A stretch of DNA of 14,769 nt from Biscogniauxia marginata. Taxonomy: Eukaryota; Ascomycota; Sordariomycetes; Xylariales; Xylariaceae. The stretch is taken from positions 9,442 to 24,210 of the forward strand of contig MU404130.1 in the NCBI GenBank assembly GCA_022695795.1. The letters are read 5' to 3'. Of this stretch, positions 1 to 8,639 are shown piece by piece. Positions within the stretch are counted from its first letter, which is position 1; every line of letters starts with the position of its first letter. The position numbers were made by a program, and so were the translations under genes. The notes under the pieces are model-generated. The model searched no databases. It was given only the letters and a program-made list of their open reading frames with translations, and was not told where the DNA came from.

Positions 1-2
1 AC

Positions 3-116
3 ATTTATTGTTATTATTACTTTTATTGTTATTATTACTTTTATTGTTATTATTACTTTTATTGTTATTATTACTTTTATTGTTATTATTACTTTTATTG
101 TTATTATTACTTTTAT
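3..116. repeat. 18-bp tandem repeat array at window edge
   Basis: Five identical copies of the unit ttttattgttattattac lie at 21-110. They are preceded by one copy with a single mismatch (3-20) and followed by a 6-base partial copy. The array may continue to the left of the window. The unit keeps one TpG per copy (CpA on the other strand), unlike the surrounding DNA, so the array may have expanded after RIP acted or been too short to be a RIP target. No coding role is seen. Confidence 0.95.
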
Positions 117-2040
117 ATACATATATACTTATTAATATATATTAAAAAGATTTAAAAATTTTTTATTAAAATAACTAAAACGATTAAATTTCTCATAATA
201 ACTCGTGTACATTTTTTAAAAAAGTTATTAATTTTAAAAATAATAATAAACGCGGCGGTAAAACGAATAATAAACATAATAAACAACGTAAACGCGATAA
301 AAACAACTAAAAACGTAATTATAAAATTAATAAAATTATTATAATAACGGCGATAAAAATAAATATATACAAAGTAAACATTAAAATTTCTTTTAAAATA
401 TAAAATCCTAAGCGCGTTACACGCGAGAAAATTAACTTATTTATATAAATATAATAAACGACTAAAAAGCGAATAAAAAGCCTTTTAAAAGGAATATTTA
501 ACTCGTTCTTTAAATTATTATTATTTAATAAAACGAATAACGAAAAGAGACGGCGAAACATTATTATTTTAATAAAATTTAAATATATTAATTTTACAAA
601 AACCGCTAAAAACTTAACCGTGTTAAAAAGCGCGTAATAAAAAAACTTATAATGTAAATAAAAGGAAAAATTAAAAATAATAAAAAAACTAAAATTAAAT
701 TAAAAAGTTAACTTTATATATATATATATTATAAAAAAAGAGATAATAAAAACTTATAAAAACTTACTTTTAAAAGTGCGTAATAATTATTTAATAACTA
801 AAATAACTAATAATGAAAATTTTATAATAATATATATAATAAACTTAAGTATTAATTTTAAATATTTAAAAAATATTTATATTTATATTTAAATTTATTA
901 AATATAATTATCGCGCTTTATAAAGAAAAAAGAAGCATTTTATCTTTTTTTAAAGGATATATCGCGAATAAAGATATTTATAATTATAAATAGTAGATCT
1001 CCTCGTAAGAGAAATCACGTAATTATGTTCATTTTAATAAGGGTAATTAATACTTATATATAAAAAGCTTTTTAATTATCTTAAATAAGTGAGGGGGTAA
1101 GCTTATTTAAACCTTATTTTATATGCTCCTTAGTTTCACGCTTATAAGACTTCGTTATTAAGTAGTTTTAACGTTTAAATATATTTAAATTTATATTTTA
1201 TTTAACTTTAAATATTTAATTGTTTTATATTTAACTCGCGTAATCTAGTTTAACGTTATTATAAAGTAATATTTTAAAAGAACGTAATTTAAATAAAGGA
1301 TTTATTATAAAAGACCGATTAAAAACTTAAATAATTACTATGTTATTATATAAAAAGGTATATATTACTATTTTTAATAAAGCCCTTATTTAATATGCAC
1401 GACTTTATAATTATAACAAATTAAATCAACTTTAAACTCGTAATTATTAGCTTTTATTTCTTATTATTTAATTTATAAAAACTATATAATTAAACCTTAA
1501 TCTTAGTTTTATATTATATATAAACAAAAATCATTTTTATTTTTAACTTAGCCGTTTTTTAAATAGTATATTTATAAAAGTATCAACCTTTATAAAGAAA
1601 AAACCATGTATTTATTATATAATTTAACTTTTTTCTCGCATAATATTTTATTTGTTATATTATTTTACTTTTTCGTTTCAATTTTTACTTATCTCTTAGC
1701 GTTTTAACTTAGACTTTGTATAGTTATAAATAAACCACAATTTAACTTACTTTTATTTAAGGCTTAAAAGGCTTAAAATCTAATTAACCTTTAAATTATA
1801 AAAAAAAAATTAATATAACAAGATAAACCTATATAAGAAGTCAATTAAATATTATAATACATTTCGCGTTCTCGGCTAAACATGTTAACCACCCTTAATA
1901 AAGGTATATAACTAATAAAGTTATATTAACTTCACTTATTAACTAGAAACTGAATTATATAAACGGATAATAACGAAAAAGGAAGACGCTATATTAATCA
2001 CGATATTAATTCTAACTAGATCCTTTTTAGCTTATTAAAA
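117..2040. other. A+T-rich RIP-type desert without a recognisable gene
   Basis: This stretch is almost all A and T. The remaining C and G sit mainly in CpG (acg and cgcg steps recur) and CpA is rare; for example 241-300 holds about seven CpG but only two CpA. That is the pattern left by RIP, which changes CpA to TpA. A small imperfect inverted repeat (taaataag ... cttattta) lies near 1084-1111 around a G run. One 80-codon minus-strand frame at 319-561 is pure A+T-type composition and is not credited as a gene. The stretch is probably transposon DNA mutated beyond recognition by eye. Confidence 0.75.
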
Positions 2041-2418
2041 GCAACGTTATTAAGAAGTTTTAAAAGTTTAATTATATTAAAACGGCTAAGACTAATAACA
2101 AGTTAATAAAAAAGATAAAGGAAACTAAAACGAAGTTACCTAGTTTTATATCTCGACTTTAGCTTTTAACAAGTTTATAAACAAAACGACTATATAATGC
2201 TATGAAAACAAAAACAACGAGATTATAAAAAAAGGCCTAAGTGTAAAAACGTGACTAAAACTGCTTAACAGCTATAATAAAGGCGTTAACGCGATAAAGT
2301 TTAAAAAGAAGAAGTATAACACGGCACTATTAATGTTAAATAACAAACTATTTCGGCTTTCGCACATATTAAGTCGCTTTTAAAGCAAGATAACAAGGAT
2401 AACGAGGAGGATAACTAA
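2041..2418 (+). pseudogene. Decayed reading frame, possibly the 3' end of a transposon protein
   Basis: Reading from 2041 in one continuous frame gives codons typical of real protein, interrupted almost only by TAA. CAA-to-TAA by RIP on this strand would explain that. The best part (2221-2415) begins DYKKRPKCKNVTKT, is then rich in K, R and Q, and ends in an acidic tail (KQDNKDNEEDN) before TAA. A basic, glutamine-rich C-terminal tail followed by acidic residues fits C-termini of fungal DNA-transposon proteins, but no catalytic motif was found and I cannot name a family. In such A+T-rich DNA, TAA is also frequent by chance, so this is a modest call. Confidence 0.4.
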
Positions 2419-3467
2419 ATAAAAGATATATTAAGCCTTGCTTGTTCGCGGCCGGGTAAAGGATAATCTGTTTTAACTCGTCACATCACATTTTGGTAAG
2501 TTATAAGCCATATAAGTGTAGAGGGAAGACTTAAATATAGTATTTCTTGACATATTCAATAGAAAACTCGAACTCTTATTAAAAAGGCCGGTTTAGTTTA
2601 ATACACTGCTTAAGGGCCTTATATATATTTATATAGATTACTTTATACTCGCTTTTCCCCTCCCTTTTAAACTAACCAACTAATAAAACATAATTATCTA
2701 GGAAATAAAAAATATATCTGTTAATAAAAGAGAGCTCTTTAAAAAACCAAGTTAATATAATAAGGACATTTTTAATAAGTTATGCTTTTTATCATTTAAA
2801 GATTTTTAACATCTTTTAAAAGCCATTTTATTAATGAATAAGAGAGTCTTATATATTTAAAGCTTTATTATTACTTTTAAAGTACTTCCTCATTTTAAAT
2901 ATAATATATTTATTACATTTTATAACATATTTAAAATATATATCGTATTTAAAGTGCTTTATTAAGTTAAAAGATTTAAATATTTATAAATAACATTAAT
3001 GTTAAAATATTATTATATTAAGCCGGGCTTAAAATTAAAGTCGATAAAAAAGCCGAAGAAATAAATGTGTATTAATAAGGATAATAAGGGATTAAATTAC
3101 AAAACTAGAAACTAAGGTTAAAAAAGGGTGAAATATTAACGAGGTTATAACATTATATATTAAGTTTTTTTAAACATATTATTTATAACTTCGTTTTAGC
3201 CGGTATAAATACCGAACTACTATAAAACTATTAAATAGCTCGTTTAAAAAGGAAATTTTAAGGAATCTTTATATAAATATTTATTAATTTTACAAGGTCT
3301 TTTCTATGTTTATTTATATACGGTTTTATATAAAAAATATATAATAATTAAAAGGGTCGAAGTATTAGTGGCATAACGTACATCTTTTAGTTCATTTTAT
3401 CGACAAGACTTAGTAGTTCGTATTATTCACTGTTTATGGCCATCTTTATATCCTTATAAGGATTAAT
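2419..3467. other. A+T-rich RIP-type desert
   Basis: There is no readable gene. A slightly less depleted patch at 2440-2530 (gttcgcggccgggtaaagg) directly follows the decayed frame and may be its flank or element end. Around 3010-3250 short stretches in several frames look protein-like when TAA is read as a former glutamine codon, but no motif can be named and the frame is not continuous. Confidence 0.6.
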
Positions 3468-3631
3468 TTTTATGATCCTTGTTTAGATGCCTTGTCAAGG
3501 TCACATTTTATTATTACCCTCCCTCCACCTCCCGCATTTTAGCGCGAGGGGGGTATGTAAATAGCTAGTCGCGAGCTAGCAGTTTAACGCGTGCAGGGGT
3601 GGCACATATTAAAGACTTTGAAAGTACTTAG

Positions 3632-4010
3632 TTTAATATAATAAACAAATAAAGGTACGTTTTAAAAAGCGTGCATTACTTTAAATAAAAATCGGAAAAA
3701 TCTCAAACCTTTTTCTTTAATTAAAAGTAAAATCAAAAAAATTAATATTAAAAAAACGCGAAGAAAAATATATAAAAACTAAAATTAAAATAAAATATAT
3801 AAACTTTTTATTAAATATTCGATTTTATATTTAATTATTTTAAATAATTATATAATTAAAAAAAGTCCGAGAATTTTCCGATTTTTATATATAAAGTTAT
3901 AAATGTTTAAAAAACTTAATTTTATATAATATATTAAATAGTTTAATAACTTATTTATTTATATAATATGTTAATTAATTATAAGTTAATAATTTAATAA
4001 AAATAAAAAT
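3632..4010. repeat. Strongly mutated relative of the neighbouring hairpin element
   Basis: The sequence from 3632 starts tttaatataataaacaaat and recurs almost identically from about 4048. From about 3700 to 3830 it matches the complement of the right arm and centre of the hairpin element at 4500-4640, including a shared taaaaactaaaattaaaat stretch. From about 3868 to 3965 it matches the right arm at 4612-4740. Where the copies differ, this one generally has T for C or A for G, so it is the more RIP-worn copy. Confidence 0.65.
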
Positions 4011-4047
4011 AAAATAAATAAATATTAAAAACTTTAAATAATTATAT

Positions 4048-4170
4048 TTAATTTAATATAATAAGTAAATAAAAATACGTTTTATAAATTATTTTAATTT
4101 ATATTTTTTAAAAAGTATTTATATATTACTTTAAATAAAAATCGAAAAAAAAAAACTTTAAACATTTTAT
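4048..4170 (+). repeat. Direct copy of the 3632-3735 end sequence
   Basis: It begins like position 3632, then after an A+T insertion repeats the tatattactttaaataaaaatcg block seen at 3685-3707. The same block is inverted near 4780-4805. It marks the left shoulder of the copy that contains the hairpin element. Confidence 0.6.
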
Positions 4171-4297
4171 TTTATTTTATTAAATTATTAAAAATTAATT
4201 AATAATAATATTTTTATAATTAATTATTAAATCATTTTATTTTAAATAATTTTTAAATAAATAAATATAAATAAAAACAAATAAAATTTAATTTAAT

Positions 4298-4739
4298 TTA
4301 ACGTGTCTTATAAGCAAGTAAGTCACACAAGCGAGTAAGCCACTTAATTTCCTATATAAAATCGACTTTTTTAAAAATTCATAACTTTACACGTAAAAAT
4401 CATAAAAATCTCGGTTTTTTTTTTTAGTTATATAATTATAAGGTTTAACTAAAAGTAAAATAAAAAAAATAAAAAATGAAATACATAAAGAAATACGTAA
4501 AAAGGTTTATACGTTTTATTTTAATTTTAGTTTTTACGCGTTTTCTTTTCGCGTTTCTTAAAATTAATTTTTTTCGATTTTACTTTTAATTAAACCTTAT
4601 AATTATATAACTAAAAAAAGGTTTGGGATTTTTACGATTTTTACGTGTAAAGTTATGAATTTTTAAAAAAGTCGATTTTATATAGGAAATTAAGTAGCCC
4701 ACTCGTTTATATAACCCACTTGCTTATAAGACACGTTAA
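4298..4739. repeat. 442-bp hairpin (MITE-like) element with long inverted arms
   Basis: The ends are a perfect 22-bp inverted repeat, ttaacgtgtcttataagcaa plus gt at 4298-4319 and its complement at 4718-4739. The arms continue inward for nearly 190 bp each (to about 4490 and from about 4548) with high similarity, around a short central spacer. Differences between arms are overwhelmingly transitions: the left arm has A where the right has G, and the right has T where the left has C (compare 4320-4345 with 4695-4720). RIP acting separately on both arms would give this. The outer part of each arm holds a repeated aagc-agt motif pair. There is no ORF, so this resembles a non-autonomous inverted-repeat element. 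Confidence 0.85.
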
Positions 4740-5076
4740 TTATTTAATTATATTAATAAATAAAAAGGTTCGGAGTTTTTCCGATTTTTATTTAAAATAA
4801 TACACGATTATTAAAAAGGTGAAAAAAAATTGGTTTATAAGGTGCGTATTATCGCTTGCGAAAAACATTAAAGTAGGTACTTTCTACGTACCAAGGCACA
4901 AAGGGTTTTTATGGTGCTCATTACGGGAAGGAATTTGATTGGTTACTAGTTTAGCTCGCGACTAGCCATCTTGACACCGGCGCGAGGGCATGCATCTACA
5001 GTTGTACACTACAGGATCTTCTTTTATGATCCTTGCCCTGTATGCACAAGACATCTAACAGGGGTGGGAGATTTAG

Positions 5077-5475
5077 GTCGGTGTATCTATAGTTAGACAA
5101 CATACGGACTTCGACCGAAGCCTCGCGGCCTGCGAGAGCCTCATTACCGTGCTTCAGACCGGACGGATTTACCCCTTTGAAAATATCGAGGACCAGAGGC
5201 TGCTGAGGACAGATACCATCGTTGGTAATAACTACCGCCGAAAAAGCAGGAATATTCTGGTCGAGCTATTATCAATCTCGCTTAAGGCCTTCTTCCTGTG
5301 TGCTATTGGCACGACAATTCACGCGATAAGACTTCCTGCCCGTCATAGCCGGTCTAAGCAAGCGATGGAACACCACACCCAGCACGGGGAGGCTTTAACA
5401 ATGTCACTGCATAATATTCTAGATTTCCTAAAAGATAGATACATAAACGCGCCGGTACAAATTCGACGCGGGTAG
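5077..5475 (+). CDS. Unrecognised protein fragment, about 132 open codons
   Basis: The frame is open from the TAG at 5074 to the TAG at 5473-5475. A GTG-started 108-residue version begins at 5149, but the protein-like composition extends upstream (TDFDRSLAACESLITVLQT), so the true 5' end may lie before the block or be lost. The middle contains a hydrophobic helix-like run (ILVELLSISLKAFFLCAIG), followed by a basic stretch, a histidine-containing EHHTQHGEALT segment and an amphipathic LHNILDFLKDRY helix. There is no signal peptide, and I recognise no domain. It starts just to the right of the candidate composite element, so its 5' part could have been cut off there. Base composition is normal, unlike the A+T blocks. 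It could be an exon of a larger gene. Confidence 0.5.
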   Translation, partial: VGVSIVRQHTDFDRSLAACESLITVLQTGRIYPFENIEDQRLLRTDTIVGNNYRRKSRNILVELLSISLKAFFLCAIGTTIHAIRLPARHSRSKQAMEHHTQHGEALTMSLHNILDFLKDRYINAPVQIRRG

Positions 5476-5579
5476 GTCATCGTCCGTCCACTTTAAGCCA
5501 GCTGAATGGGGTATGAGGATGGAGTTTGGCCTGGGTATTGGCGGTTATGGAGCATGGCATGCAAAGGAGGTCATAAAGC

Positions 5580-5918
5580 CTAAAAGAATAGCATTGCCTT
5601 CCCTCTGTTTCCCTTATTTTGAATTAATACAAGCCGATAAGTCGGCCTGCCTATTGTGATGCACCAGTTGCCAGCGTCCACCACGAGGAGGAAATACTCG
5701 TCCTTGACATACGATCCCATCAAGACGTCCTCCACCTTCATGTCACTGCCCATCTTGCCGCCTACGCGCACAGAGCCGTTATCGCTCTGCGCCATGACCG
5801 TCATGCCCCGGAGCGTCTGCGCTTACGGCGGGTTCTTATCATCAAGGGAGGAGAACCCGGCCCCGATCGTCCAGTCTCCGAGTATCATGCGGTCATTAGT
5901 TTGGAACTGGCTTACCGA
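5580..5918 (-). pseudogene. Broken unrecognised gene, minus strand, one in-frame stop
   Basis: A single minus-strand frame runs from just inside the TAA at 5919-5921 to the TAG at 5580-5582 and is broken only by a TAA at 5823-5825. The part before the stop reads QTNDRMILGDWTIGAGFSSL. The part after reads RGMTVMAQSDNGSVRVGGKM and continues with alternating short hydrophobic and polar stretches including a GNWCITIG turn. That pattern suggests a beta-rich fold. I cannot name the family. A 74-residue ORF starting at the ATG at 5802-5804 is the largest intact part. The plus strand is also open at 5656-5922, but its composition is less protein-like. Upstream exons may exist beyond 5940. Confidence 0.5.
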
Positions 5919-5921
5919 TTA

Positions 5922-6306
5922 GTGATGCTCTTGCAGTTGGGGAAGATGCGGTATACAGGGGTGGGAATGTAAACTACTTTGTCTCGGATTAGTTACGGAG
6001 CAGCATTTGGGTGGCATTGCGTTAAAGCAAGCTAATGTGATGAAACATACCAGGTAGATAGGTACTATAGGTACATATTAGTCAGGTATAACACATCAGT
6101 ATATACTAGTTAGGTATCTACCTATAATAAGTAAGGACCTGCTTTCTATCTTGTCTAAGTCTAGCGCTTAATTTTTATGTAACTCTCCCTCATTTCCTGT
6201 GGAATTGCCGCGGGAGTAGTTTATTTTTAGGTGGTGGTGTCTGTAGCGCTAATTAGAATATTCGTAGCTATAATAATTTTTAATTAGGCATATATAGACA
6301 TAGACG
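5922..6306. other. Intergenic spacer with an inverted repeat
   Basis: No gene is seen. A 9-bp inverted repeat (aggtagata at 6052-6060, tatctacct at 6115-6123) encloses several aggta-type words. A CAGGGGTGGGA copy lies at 5956-5966. A+T content rises towards 6300. Confidence 0.55.
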
Positions 6307-6555
6307 ATGTTCACCTTCTTATACAGCCCTACCACACAAGGAGATATTCTGGTAAACCACAACCACCTCTCCCATGTTCCTAACGCCGTTCCACCGATCA
6401 AACCACCCAGCGCACGAATTGACCGACGGCGACACTATAGAAGCACCGACCCCCTAATAATCCCAATTTTTCCCTCCTGGGCCTCCAGGATCGAGCCGAG
6501 GTCCTCCACTAGACTCTACGCCAGGGCGGCAATAGCCCTCGCCGAGGGTAAGTAA
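6307..6555 (+). CDS. Uncertain ORF of 82 codons
   Basis: An ATG-started frame with a normal base composition, no recognised domain, and a proline- and arginine-rich product. Its last codons run into a consensus-like 5' splice site (GTAAGT at 6548-6553), so it could be the end of an exon rather than a true C-terminus. The other two plus frames over the same stretch have stops. It might be a remnant of the gene pieces to its right or a chance frame. Confidence 0.25.
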   Translation: MFTFLYSPTTQGDILVNHNHLSHVPNAVPPIKPPSARIDRRRHYRSTDPLIIPIFPSWASRIEPRSSTRLYARAAIALAEGK

Positions 6556-6850
6556 TTCATAACATATAGAACCGCCGTTTAGAAGAGGAGATTATATAGG
6601 TAATAATCCGGCGATAACGCTTATGCTATTAATAACACTCCCGCAATCTCTTTTACAACCGATAGCTGGATTATATAATGCGTCGATGCGACAAGATTTA
6701 TATTAACCACAAAGTGGCTTTAATAGCCGATAGCAATATAATTTTTCGATTTTATCGTCGTATCTTATTAGTATACCTTTTAATAACAGGGAATTCCTAT
6801 TTCCCTTAAGTGATTCGAGGTGGGCTAGTAAGTATAGGGATGCTATATAG
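6556..6850. other. A+T-elevated spacer, probably lost 5' part of the bZIP gene
   Basis: Composition is intermediate between the deserts and the islands, with many stops in all frames. It directly precedes the readable part of the bZIP relic in the same orientation, so it may hold that gene's mutated upstream exons or promoter. Nothing specific can be read. Confidence 0.4.
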
Positions 6851-7284
6851 GAAGGGGCGGCGGGAGTTAGGGAAATGCTAGTCTCGGACGGGCAAAATAT
6901 CTTCGGTATCCTTTCGATACATAGTAAAAATATTATTATACCGATAAAAATGTACTAAGGTTTAAAATAAGCAGATAAAAAGCGCTAGCGAAACGCGAGA
7001 GCATTTGCTCGATTCCGATAACGAAAAAAAACAAGGAAATCTAACAAGTTATAAACATTTAGAAGTTAGAAACTAAGACTCGCGAACTCGAGAAGAGGGT
7101 ACAAGACGCAGAAAGCGAGCGGGAACGATACCGCTTTGAGCGAGACTGGTTCCGCGATATCGTGTACCGGACCCCTGGGATCAGCGAGCTCGCGTACCAG
7201 GGACCGCCGAGTCCGATCTCGTCCAGAAGCGGCGGCTCTTTCGCCGATAGAAGCCCGCTCATACATCCACCCACATACTATTAG
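6851..7284 (+). pseudogene. bZIP transcription factor relic (basic region plus zipper)
   Basis: bZIP proteins bind DNA as dimers in the nucleus through a basic helix followed by a leucine zipper. One frame here (codon starts such as 6971) encodes ADKKR-stop-RNARAFARFR-stop-RK. This holds the bZIP signature, with Asn at 6992-6994 and Arg exactly eight codons on at 7016-7018. The two stops (TAG 6986, TAA 7019) are what CAG and CAA become under RIP, and Phe at 7004 replaces the usual small residue (TCT to TTT). The zipper follows one base out of frame, with the shift lying in an A8 run at 7023-7030. Allowing for it, leucines at 7066 and 7087 fall in the heptad register expected from that Asn, and the zipper continues KRVQDAESERERYRFERDWF. 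Two more stops (7042, 7057) and a TAG at 7282 follow. The segment after the zipper (VYRTPGISELAYQGPPSP) resembles tails of fungal bZIP proteins. It is non-functional unless the shift is an assembly error. Confidence 0.8.
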
Positions 7285-7400
7285 AGCCACCTTCGGACCC
7301 AAAGACTCTCCCAAGGGACTACACTCCATTGCTCACGCAGGTAAAACACATCCTTTATGCCTCATACATATACCCGCAGCCGGTATCTTTCCGCAGCGGG

Positions 7401-7801
7401 GCCGAGAGGCTGTCATACACCCGACACCGGGAGAACATGTACGATGCCACACACCGGACCCTGATATCAGAATACTACACGGCTAGACACCCCGGCCCAA
7501 CATGGATAGCATGTGTAGCCTATCCTACAGCAAACTGGGTCAGACTAGTCCAAAAACGACGCGTGGCAATGGGAGGACTGGCATGTCTGCGCAGTAGCTT
7601 TTATCCGCAACCCTGAAGGCGGGAAGGTCATTGTTATATACGACTGCGACCCGAGTCCCACACGACTACGCCCGCCGCAAGACCAAGCTCATGCTATGCT
7701 ACAACAACGACAGGTCGAACTCCAACCAGGACAGGTGTCTAGCCCTCTCCCTTCAGCGCACTCAGAAATGGGCAATACAAGGGGACTATCCCTTCAGGTA
7801 G
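7401..7801 (+). pseudogene. Uncharacterised fungal-type protein relic in three frames
   Basis: Three adjoining plus-strand segments in successive frames read as one protein of about 130 residues. The first (7401-7551) includes HRTLISEYYTARHPGPTWIA. The second (7552-7650) holds the tryptophan-rich core QWEDWHVCAVAFIRNPEGGK followed by a hydrophobic strand and YDCDP. The third (about 7661-7801) holds CYNNDRSNSNQDRCLALSLQ and ends at TAG 7799-7801. The first shift lies near an A5 run at 7552-7556. Such W-H-V-hydrophobic-D-C-D segments followed by an NQDRCL-type segment occur, as far as I recall, in uncharacterised ascomycete proteins, but I know no function and no fold. It sits between the bZIP relic and the PDZ relic in the same orientation. 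The broken frames argue for a dead copy. Confidence 0.55.
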
Positions 7802-7959
7802 CCTGTCCTCTACCGACCTACGGAGCATACACAAAACGAAAGACTAGCTGAAAGCTGGCCCACCCGGCTGTGGATTCCTTTTTCCCTTATAAAGTTGGCC
7901 CACACCCATGTTGAGAGCAATCATAGCTTCGCCCCTGCATTGGTACCTTTCCGCCACGA

Positions 7960-8635
7960 GACCATACAGCCCCAGTCGGCTCGAACGCACGAGACTCCGG
8001 CCTCCTAGCCTTTGCTGATGGCACCGTGGCCGGATTAAAGCTACCATGGAATAAGGGGGGGGGAGTTCGATTACTTCCTCCCGGCTATCCGGATAGAGGC
8101 TATCCAGAAAGCAGGTCAACACGCCAGCATACGATATCAGGACTTCGATGTCCGGCCTATTCCTCTGGTCGAGGCCGCCAGAAAGGGGCTACCGGACGAG
8201 ATAATATCCTTTGTCGAGTCGCATCCTTCGGGAAATAGCCAGGTGCTGGGGGTGGATAAGATGCCGTCACATTGTACCGGGCCTGAAGGCAGAGCCGCGC
8301 ATCCGCTCCAGAAAGGCGACATCATCTTGAAGCTGAACGAACTGCCGGTCCTGCAAAGCGTTGATTTACAATACATTTTTACCAAGCCCGAACTTCCCGT
8401 CCGCATCCTCCGCGAGGGGCAGGTACAAAATTTCCGGGTGCCCACTATCCCCGATAACACGTATTTCACCATGAAACTAAAATGGTACGAGAGGACTCAA
8501 GTTATAAACCTGAAGAAGAATGAGTCCCTGTTCCCGACCCTCTCGTGGTCCCGAGATATTCCCTATGAAAAGGGTACGTGGAGCAGGAAGACCATTTCCG
8601 GACCGGACGTTGTCCAGGCTACAGAGACGAAGTGA
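7960..8635 (+). pseudogene. Nma111-like HtrA-family protein, C-terminal PDZ part, frameshifted and internally deleted
   Basis: Nma111-type proteins are large fungal nuclear HtrA-family serine proteases, with a second protease-like half and several PDZ domains. The first segment (7960-8055) reads GSNARDSGLLAFADGTVAGL, matching the end of the protease-like half. The frame changes by one base in a G9 run at 8055-8063. It then stays open to the TGA at 8633-8635, starting FDYFLPAIRIEAIQKAGQHA. The PDZ ligand-groove stretch follows at about 8270-8440 (AAHPLQKGDIILKLNELPV, then a VRILREGQVQNFRVPT strand). At about 8446 it jumps directly to IPDNTYFTMKLKWYE, which in Nma111 lies about 80 residues further on, so an internal deletion is inferred. 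The last part, NLKKNESLFPTLSWSRD, matches the family's C-terminal region. No catalytic Ser/His/Asp region is present. The GTG at 8243 is not a true start, because the frame continues upstream to the G run. Confidence 0.75.
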
Positions 8636-8639
8636 CGTA

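Larger units (their letters stand above)
3468..5069. mobile_element. Candidate composite element with outer inverted repeats, heavily RIP-mutated
   Basis: Several sequence pairs flank this block in inverted order. They are gttagatgtcttgt (minus strand near 5048-5061) with a near match at 3483-3497, gctagtcgcgagcta at 3564-3578 with its complement at 4952-4966, and a long A+T-rich match between 3676-3725 and 4760-4810 (minus). Inside sit the 442-bp hairpin repeat and its mutated relative. The simplest reading is a non-coding DNA element, or nested elements, with inverted ends and no transposase. Some short motifs (ttttatgatccttg at 3468-3481 and 5022-5035; gcgcgaggg at 3542-3550 and 4980-4988) are instead direct repeats, so the exact ends are unsure. 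Confidence 0.45.

Noticed and set aside
319..561. 80-codon minus-strand ORF
   Set aside because: It lies in the RIP desert, and the product is mostly I, L, F, N and K as expected from A+T-rich DNA. No motif is present.
1..4850. Possible mitochondrial or protozoan A+T-rich DNA
   Set aside because: CpG is kept while CpA is lost, and adjoining islands contain nuclear fungal-type gene relics. That fits RIP better than an A+T-rich genome.
7059..7329. Two overlapping minus-strand ORFs
   Set aside because: They are opposite-strand shadows of the bZIP zipper region, whose plus-strand reading has clear family motifs.
7136..7486. 116-codon plus-strand ORF
   Set aside because: It is out of frame with both the bZIP zipper and the following relic; its proline- and serine-rich product has no coherent domain.
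7844..8472. Minus-strand ORFs at 7844-8122 and 8137-8472, and the plus-strand ORF at 8026-8238
   Set aside because: They overlap the Nma111-like reading in other frames and have no family features of their own.
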